NCBI RefSeq assembly: GCF_012184425.1
Contig: NZ_VTOW01000003.1
Location: forward strand, 248,001 to 312,000
Length of the DNA stretch: 64,000 nucleotides
Source of the DNA: Candidatus Manganitrophus noduliformans
GTDB taxonomy: Bacteria > Nitrospirota > Nitrospiria > SBBL01 > Manganitrophaceae
Reading direction: 5' to 3'
Below, piece by piece: positions 59,881 through 64,000 of this stretch. Position numbers and translations under genes: made by a program. The notes below the pieces were generated by a model. That model was not told where the DNA came from. It worked only from the letters and a program-made list of their open reading frames with translations, and ran no database searches. Each line of letters starts with the position of its first letter. Position 1 is the stretch's first letter.

Positions 59881-61980
59881 TTATTCCTTGTCTTGCCTTA
59901 TTTGTTTCGTTTCATTCAATTGAACGGGTAAAAAAACGGTAAAGGTCGATCCTTCCCCATGGCTGCTCTCGACGCGGATCTCTCCCTGAAGGAGGTGGAC
60001 CAAATCTTTCACGATTCTTAAGCCCAAACCGACGCCCCCATAGGCGCGCGTCAATTCGGCATCGGCTTGATGAAATGCGTTGAATAGTTTAGGCATCTCT
60101 TCCGCCTTAATGCCGATGCCGGTATCCTGAATGGCGATCTCAATCCCTTTTCTCTCCGGCAGATTTTTTCCGGTGACCGTAATACTCCCCTTGGACGTAA
60201 ATTTGACGGCGTTGGAGAAGAGATTGGTGAAAATCTGCTTGATCTTCCCGGCATCCGATTCAATCGGGGGAAAACGATCCAACCCCTTCCATTGAATCTG
60301 AATCGGTTTCTGATCCAAAAGGGGTTTCATCCCGATGATGATTCCTTTGAGTAAGTCGGGGAGATTCAGCGCTTCGATATGAATGAGCACTTTTCCCGCT
60401 TCGATTTTGGATAGATCCAGGACATCATTGACCAGGGCGAGGAGATCACGGGCGTTCCTCACCACGCCGTCCAGAGGGGCCTTTTGCTCGTCGCCGACCG
60501 GGCCGTACGTTTCATCCAACAAAAGAGAAGCGTAGCCGAGAATCGAATTGATCGGCGTCCTCAATTCGTGGGAAACGTTCGAGACAAATTGTGATTTAAG
60601 GCGGCTGGCTTCTTGCGCTTCGATCGTCCGCTGTTTGAGGGATTCTTCCGCTTCCTTCCGTTGGGTAATATCGCGCAGATAGCCGGTGAACAGGGGGGGG
60701 CCGTCCAAGGGAATGCGGGTGACGGCAAGCTCGACCGGAAATTCGGTTCCATCCGCCCGAATCGCGGTCATCTCAATCCGCTTTCCCAAAATGGGTCCGT
60801 TTTCGGTGGCGAGGTAACGCGTCAAGCCTTCGCGATGTTTCTCTCGCAGGGCGGGGGGGATAATGAGCTCCGCCATCTCCTTCCCGATCACCTCATCCCG
60901 CCGGAAGCCGAAGGTCCTCTCCGACGCCGGGTTGAACTCGATGACTCTCCCCTGGTGATCCATCGTAATAATACAATCCAACGCCGACTCCAAGACAGCC
61001 GTTTTGCGGGCCTCACTTTCTTGCACCGCTCTCTCCGCCTGTTTTCGTTCGATGAACTGCCCGATCGAGCTTCCGATACTGGCCATCAACTGAAGGACGT
61101 CCGCATCCGGTTCTCGGATCTGATGGCTGAAGAATTCAATGACCCCCAAGAGATCTGTCCCGCCCCGGATCGGGAATCCAAACGCCGCATGCAGCCCTTC
61201 ATCGATTGCGATTCCCTCTCTCGGGAAGTTCGCGTCTTCGACGACGTCGGAAATCCAGGCCGGCTCCCCGTTGGCCCAAATCCGTCCCGGCAGCCCTTCG
61301 CCGACCAGGAAGGTCTTTTTTCGGCAGACCTCTTCGAAAGCGGCAAGCGCCTCGGAAGGCTTGTGCCATATCTCGACGTACCGCAGCCGGTACCGCTCCT
61401 TGTCCACGAGCCAAATCACGCCAAGTTCCCATGTTAAGCTGTCGCAGATGGCCTGAATGATTTTAGGGGCGGCTTGATTTAAAGTCGTCGATTCCGCCAG
61501 GACGCGCGTCACGGCATATTGAGCCGACAGGCGTCTTCGCGCGGCCTCGACGTTCAGACGCTCTTTTTGCTCTTGCAGTAGCTTCCGGTTCTTTTTATAT
61601 AAATCGACAAAGACGGAGACTTTAGACCTTAGAATGAGCGGGTTGAACGGCTTGAGGACATAATCGACCGCGCCGATGGAGTACCCTTCGAATAGCTGTT
61701 TCTCATCCTGCTGGAGTGCGGTGAGAAAAATAATCGGAATATGTTTTGATTGTTCCCTTTGTTTAATGAGCTTGGCGGTCTCCAATCCGTCGAGGTCCGG
61801 CATCCGGACATCGAGCAGAATGAGGGCGAAATCTTCTTTGAGAAGATGTTTGAGGGCTTCTTTTCCTGAATGGGCCTTGACCAAATGATAATCGGGGGAG
61901 TCGAGGAGCGCTTCCAGCGAAAGAAGGTTTTGAGGATGGTCGTCTACCAATAATATATTTATTTTTTCCTGAGGATTCAT
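59881..61980 (-). CDS. receiver-GAF-PAS-histidine kinase
   Basis: A 699-residue soluble sensor kinase. The N-terminal receiver has Asp57 in LLDVRMPDLDG. A GAF domain (about 155-315), a PAS domain (about 325-440, ECIITMDHQG-like with FNPASERTFGF), HisKA with His471 in VSHELRTPINSILG and a HATPase (NLFSNAVKF, DTGIGIK, GVGLGLRIV) follow. No transmembrane segment or DNA-binding output is seen. The receiver at the front suggests that it is itself controlled by another kinase. Transcribed alone, with a terminator just downstream. Confidence 0.88.
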   Translation of the reverse strand: MNPQEKINILLVDDHPQNLLSLEALLDSPDYHLVKAHSGKEALKHLLKEDFALILLDVRMPDLDGLETAKLIKQREQSKHIPIIFLTALQQDEKQLFEGYSIGAVDYVLKPFNPLILRSKVSVFVDLYKKNRKLLQEQKERLNVEAARRRLSAQYAVTRVLAESTTLNQAAPKIIQAICDSLTWELGVIWLVDKERYRLRYVEIWHKPSEALAAFEEVCRKKTFLVGEGLPGRIWANGEPAWISDVVEDANFPREGIAIDEGLHAAFGFPIRGGTDLLGVIEFFSHQIREPDADVLQLMASIGSSIGQFIERKQAERAVQESEARKTAVLESALDCIITMDHQGRVIEFNPASERTFGFRRDEVIGKEMAELIIPPALREKHREGLTRYLATENGPILGKRIEMTAIRADGTEFPVELAVTRIPLDGPPLFTGYLRDITQRKEAEESLKQRTIEAQEASRLKSQFVSNVSHELRTPINSILGYASLLLDETYGPVGDEQKAPLDGVVRNARDLLALVNDVLDLSKIEAGKVLIHIEALNLPDLLKGIIIGMKPLLDQKPIQIQWKGLDRFPPIESDAGKIKQIFTNLFSNAVKFTSKGSITVTGKNLPERKGIEIAIQDTGIGIKAEEMPKLFNAFHQADAELTRAYGGVGLGLRIVKDLVHLLQGEIRVESSHGEGSTFTVFLPVQLNETKQIRQDKE

Positions 61981-62098
61981 TTTTCCGGAATGTGTCGATT
62001 GGATAAATAGATAAAATCTTTAGTATCCTATCATAAACATAAATCCAATTCATAGGGACTCTCCGGCGGGTCGTCTCCGCTGCGATTCGCCTGTTTCC

Positions 62099-62896
62099 TT
62101 AAAAAAATCCCGCCAGTTCCATCCCGACGAAAATCAGAAAGATCCCAAACGCCCGGCTCAGATAGGCCGGGTGGAAGCGATTGGCGATGGTTGCTCCGAC
62201 CGGCGCCGTCAGCGTGCTGGTGATTGCAATCAGGAGGGCCGCCTTCGGTGAGACAAATCCCCAGGCGTCGGGGGGAAGGGCGGAATGTTCCCAGCCTTGA
62301 TAAACGAAACCGGCGGTTCCGAAGAGCGCAATCACCACCCCTTGCGCGCCGGCAGTCCCGATCGCGATCTTGATCGGCCGGTCGAGAAGGTAGACGAGGA
62401 GGGGAACGGTGAGGGTCCCTCCGCCGATGCCGAAGAGGGAAGAGACGGCGCCGATGGTCAGTCCGCCGACCGGGTAGATCCGTCCGGTTGAGACCGGTTT
62501 CCCGCCGGGCTTCGGCGCCGCGACGATGAGCATTCGAGCCGCGATCATCAATTCAAATAAACCGAAGAGGCGCTTGAGGGTGATTCCATGAAGCGTCCCC
62601 GCCAGAAGGGCCCCGATCTGTGTCCCGATCACGATGAAGAGCGACATCCCCCGGACCGCGCCCCAATCGACGTTTCGATTCTGATGATGGGTCCAAGCGC
62701 TGGATGAGCCGGTGAAGAGGATGGTCGCGAGGCTGGTTCCGACGGCGAGCTGGGTGACGATCTCCGGCGCGGTCCCGCGCGACTGAAAAAGAAAAATCAA
62801 CGCCGGGACCAGAATGACGCCGCCGCCGATGCCGAGCAGGCCGGCCATTACGCCGGCGGCCGCGCCGATCGCTCCGAGGAGGAGCGCCTCGGTCAT
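62099..62896 (-). CDS. TauE/SafE-family membrane exporter
   Basis: A 265-residue inner-membrane protein with about eight hydrophobic segments in two repeats, each containing the family signature (GLLGIGGGVILVPAL near residue 20, SLFGIGGGTLTVPLL near 158). The family exports sulfite, sulfoacetate or other organosulfur anions. Its ATG overlaps the stop of the SUMF1-domain gene (ATGA), so they are coupled. Confidence 0.88.
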   Translation of the reverse strand: MTEALLLGAIGAAAGVMAGLLGIGGGVILVPALIFLFQSRGTAPEIVTQLAVGTSLATILFTGSSSAWTHHQNRNVDWGAVRGMSLFIVIGTQIGALLAGTLHGITLKRLFGLFELMIAARMLIVAAPKPGGKPVSTGRIYPVGGLTIGAVSSLFGIGGGTLTVPLLVYLLDRPIKIAIGTAGAQGVVIALFGTAGFVYQGWEHSALPPDAWGFVSPKAALLIAITSTLTAPVGATIANRFHPAYLSRAFGIFLIFVGMELAGFF

Positions 62897-63693
62897 CGGC
62901 GCTTCTCGTCTTTCGGATTGGATGATGGCGGATCGGCCGGCGGGGCCGAGAGGGCGCAGCGGAAACCGTTGTCGGGGCCGAAGACGTCGGGGCGGTTGTA
63001 ATTGCGAAACGTGACCTGGGTGAACATCTCGTCGGCGAAGTGCCGGTCCGAATTAAACGAGCCCCCCCGGACGACCTTGTGAAGAATGCCGTAGTCGGAC
63101 GAGTTGTATTTGTTGCCGGGATAGGGCTGATACCAGCTGTCGGTCCATTCCGACACGTTCCCCCCCATGTCGAGAACGCCGTAGGGGCTTTTGTCTTGCG
63201 GCATGGCGCCGACCGGCATCGGAAATTTTCCGACGTTCGTTTTTTGCGGATCGAACCCCTCTCCCCAGACGTAGGCGCGGCCGTCTGTCCCGCGCGCCGC
63301 CTTTTCCCACTCCGCCTCGGTCGGAAGCCGTTTGCCGACCGCCCGGCAGTAGCGGTCGGCCTCGAACCAGTTGACGTCGGTGACCGGAAAGGTCTCGGTC
63401 CGGCCCGGTATCCTCAGGCTGGGATCGACTTTTTTGTAGTCGCCGTAGGTCACCTCCGTCCGGTCGATGTAAAAGGCGGGAAGATTCACCTCATGTTTCG
63501 GCTTGGCGTCTTCCTGGCCCCAGGGGGTGTCGGGGGGGAGTTTGTCGAGCCCCATCCAGAACGGTCCGGCGGGGATCAGGACCATCCCGGACCGGGACTC
63601 TTTTTCCGGCTTTGCGGAAAGAGCCGGCGGGTTGTGCAAGACCCAGCCGACGACAAGCGTGAGTCCGATGATGATCCATTTTCTGATTTTCAT
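62893..63693 (-). CDS. SUMF1-domain exported protein (FGE-like, likely non-catalytic)
   Basis: A 266-residue protein with an N-terminal signal or anchor (IRKWIIIGLTLVVGWVL) and a formylglycine-generating-enzyme-sulfatase fold: MVLIPAGPFWMG, RTEVTYGDYKK, PTEAEWEKAARG, GGNVSEW, RGGSF and GFRCAL. The cysteines of true FGE active sites are missing, so it is probably a binding-type or NirV-like paralog. ATG 63693 is chosen over a TTG at 63729. It is coupled to the downstream exporter gene. Confidence 0.85.
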   Translation of the reverse strand: MKIRKWIIIGLTLVVGWVLHNPPALSAKPEKESRSGMVLIPAGPFWMGLDKLPPDTPWGQEDAKPKHEVNLPAFYIDRTEVTYGDYKKVDPSLRIPGRTETFPVTDVNWFEADRYCRAVGKRLPTEAEWEKAARGTDGRAYVWGEGFDPQKTNVGKFPMPVGAMPQDKSPYGVLDMGGNVSEWTDSWYQPYPGNKYNSSDYGILHKVVRGGSFNSDRHFADEMFTQVTFRNYNRPDVFGPDNGFRCALSAPPADPPSSNPKDEKRR

Positions 63694-63842
63694 GGGGCCG
63701 ATTGTAGGGCGCAATGCAAACGGTGTCAAGTAGCCGATGGGGTTTTACCGACGAAAAAAGACGGCCCCGGAAAAGGGCTGGACCGCTCCTATTCGAAAGG
63801 GATAAAATGCGGTTAATCGATTCTGAAGGAGCAAGGCTTGTC

Positions 63843-63871
63843 TTTACAAGTCGAGGATGAGGCCGTATAAT
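63843..63871 (+). promoter_or_regulatory. strong sigma70-like promoter
   Basis: TTTACA (63843-63848), a 17-base spacer and a consensus TATAAT (63866-63871), 24 bases before the last gene's ATG. The best promoter match in the window. Confidence 0.7.
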
Positions 63872-63895
63872 TCGGAAAGAATCTGGAGAAAAGCG

Positions 63896-64000
63896 ATGGA
63901 AAACAAGGCTCTTCCCACCTACGACGATCCGACGGTTCAGAAAATGATCGAGATTTTTTTTGACGGTAACGAGGCGGCCCGGGTTTATGCCGATGAATGC
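63896..64000 (+). CDS. start of an unidentified gene, truncated by the window edge
   Basis: The frame from ATG 63896 stays open for 35 codons to the end of the window (MENKALPTYDDPTVQKMIEI then FFDGNEAARVYADEC). GGAGAAAAG lies before the ATG and a strong promoter lies just upstream, so it is very probably real. Nothing in the visible residues identifies a family. Confidence 0.7.
   Translation, partial: MENKALPTYDDPTVQKMIEIFFDGNEAARVYADEC

Noticed and set aside
62893-63693. Catalytic formylglycine-generating enzyme
   Set aside because: The SUMF1 fold is clear, but the active-site cysteines are absent and no sulfatase gene is nearby.

Overview
The window is 64 kb of a GC-rich bacterial chromosome. 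Coding density is high and most starts have strong Shine-Dalgarno sites. No rRNA, tRNA, CRISPR array or complete insertion sequence was recognised. The gene content (glutaminyl/asparaginyl-tRNA amidotransferase GatCAB, monomeric isocitrate dehydrogenase, outer-membrane barrels, a c-type cytochrome lipoprotein, many cytoplasmic histidine kinases, an FmdE-family protein) points to a free-living Gram-negative environmental bacterium. A Nitrospirota-like lineage is my best guess, but this is an inference from overall impression and not a demonstrated placement.

Layout. 1-3.3 kb (minus): metG (running off the left edge), holB and tmk. 3.5-8 kb: YheT-type hydrolase, a small PstS-like protein with a porin, a tiny membrane protein and an amidohydrolase. 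8.1-22.6 kb (plus): a housekeeping block of glmU, glmS, a PcrA/UvrD helicase, gatC, panD, gatA, a GGCT-like protein, gatB, eno, an outer-membrane protein, ftsB, era and a DUF3108 protein. 22.6-35.5 kb: a tesA-type esterase on the minus strand, then a nine-gene chemosensory operon (cheY, GAF protein, cheD, cheA, MCP, MHYT membrane protein, cheW, cheR, cheB), then a ybbA/ybbP-type ABC exporter. In E. coli tesA and ybbAP are direct divergent neighbours, so the chemosensory operon looks inserted between them. 35.5-42.3 kb: two tandem paralogous histidine kinases with AcoR-type sensory N-termini, each with its own similar promoter, then a cytochrome P450. 42.2-49.2 kb (minus): trmJ and a seven-gene operon rsbR-rsbS-rsbT-[RsbT/SpoIIE phosphatase]-[RsbT/histidine kinase]-response regulator-[response regulator/histidine kinase]. 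This is a stressosome module wired to two-component proteins, with no sigma factor in sight. 49.4-56.1 kb: ampG-like transporter, FmdE-family protein, aroC, a DUF4124 protein, a GNAT acetyltransferase and icd.

56.1-59.8 kb is an accessory, visibly A+T-richer stretch. It holds a DUF4160/DUF2442 pair lying between two copies of the icd 3' end plus terminator, a 115-bp MITE-like inverted-repeat element, a cytochrome c lipoprotein, an exported hypothetical protein and a glutaredoxin. Three copies of one terminator hairpin mark its borders. 59.9-64 kb: a response-regulator/GAF/PAS/histidine kinase, a TauE-type exporter translationally coupled to a SUMF1-domain protein, and the start of a gene that runs off the right edge.

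The theme from 23 to 62 kb is signal transduction: one full chemosensory array, five histidine kinases, two stand-alone receiver proteins and a stressosome. The most unusual unit is the stressosome/two-component operon at 43.0-49.2 kb. In it three consecutive genes carry RsbT-like GHKL ATPase modules, two of them fused to an output enzyme.
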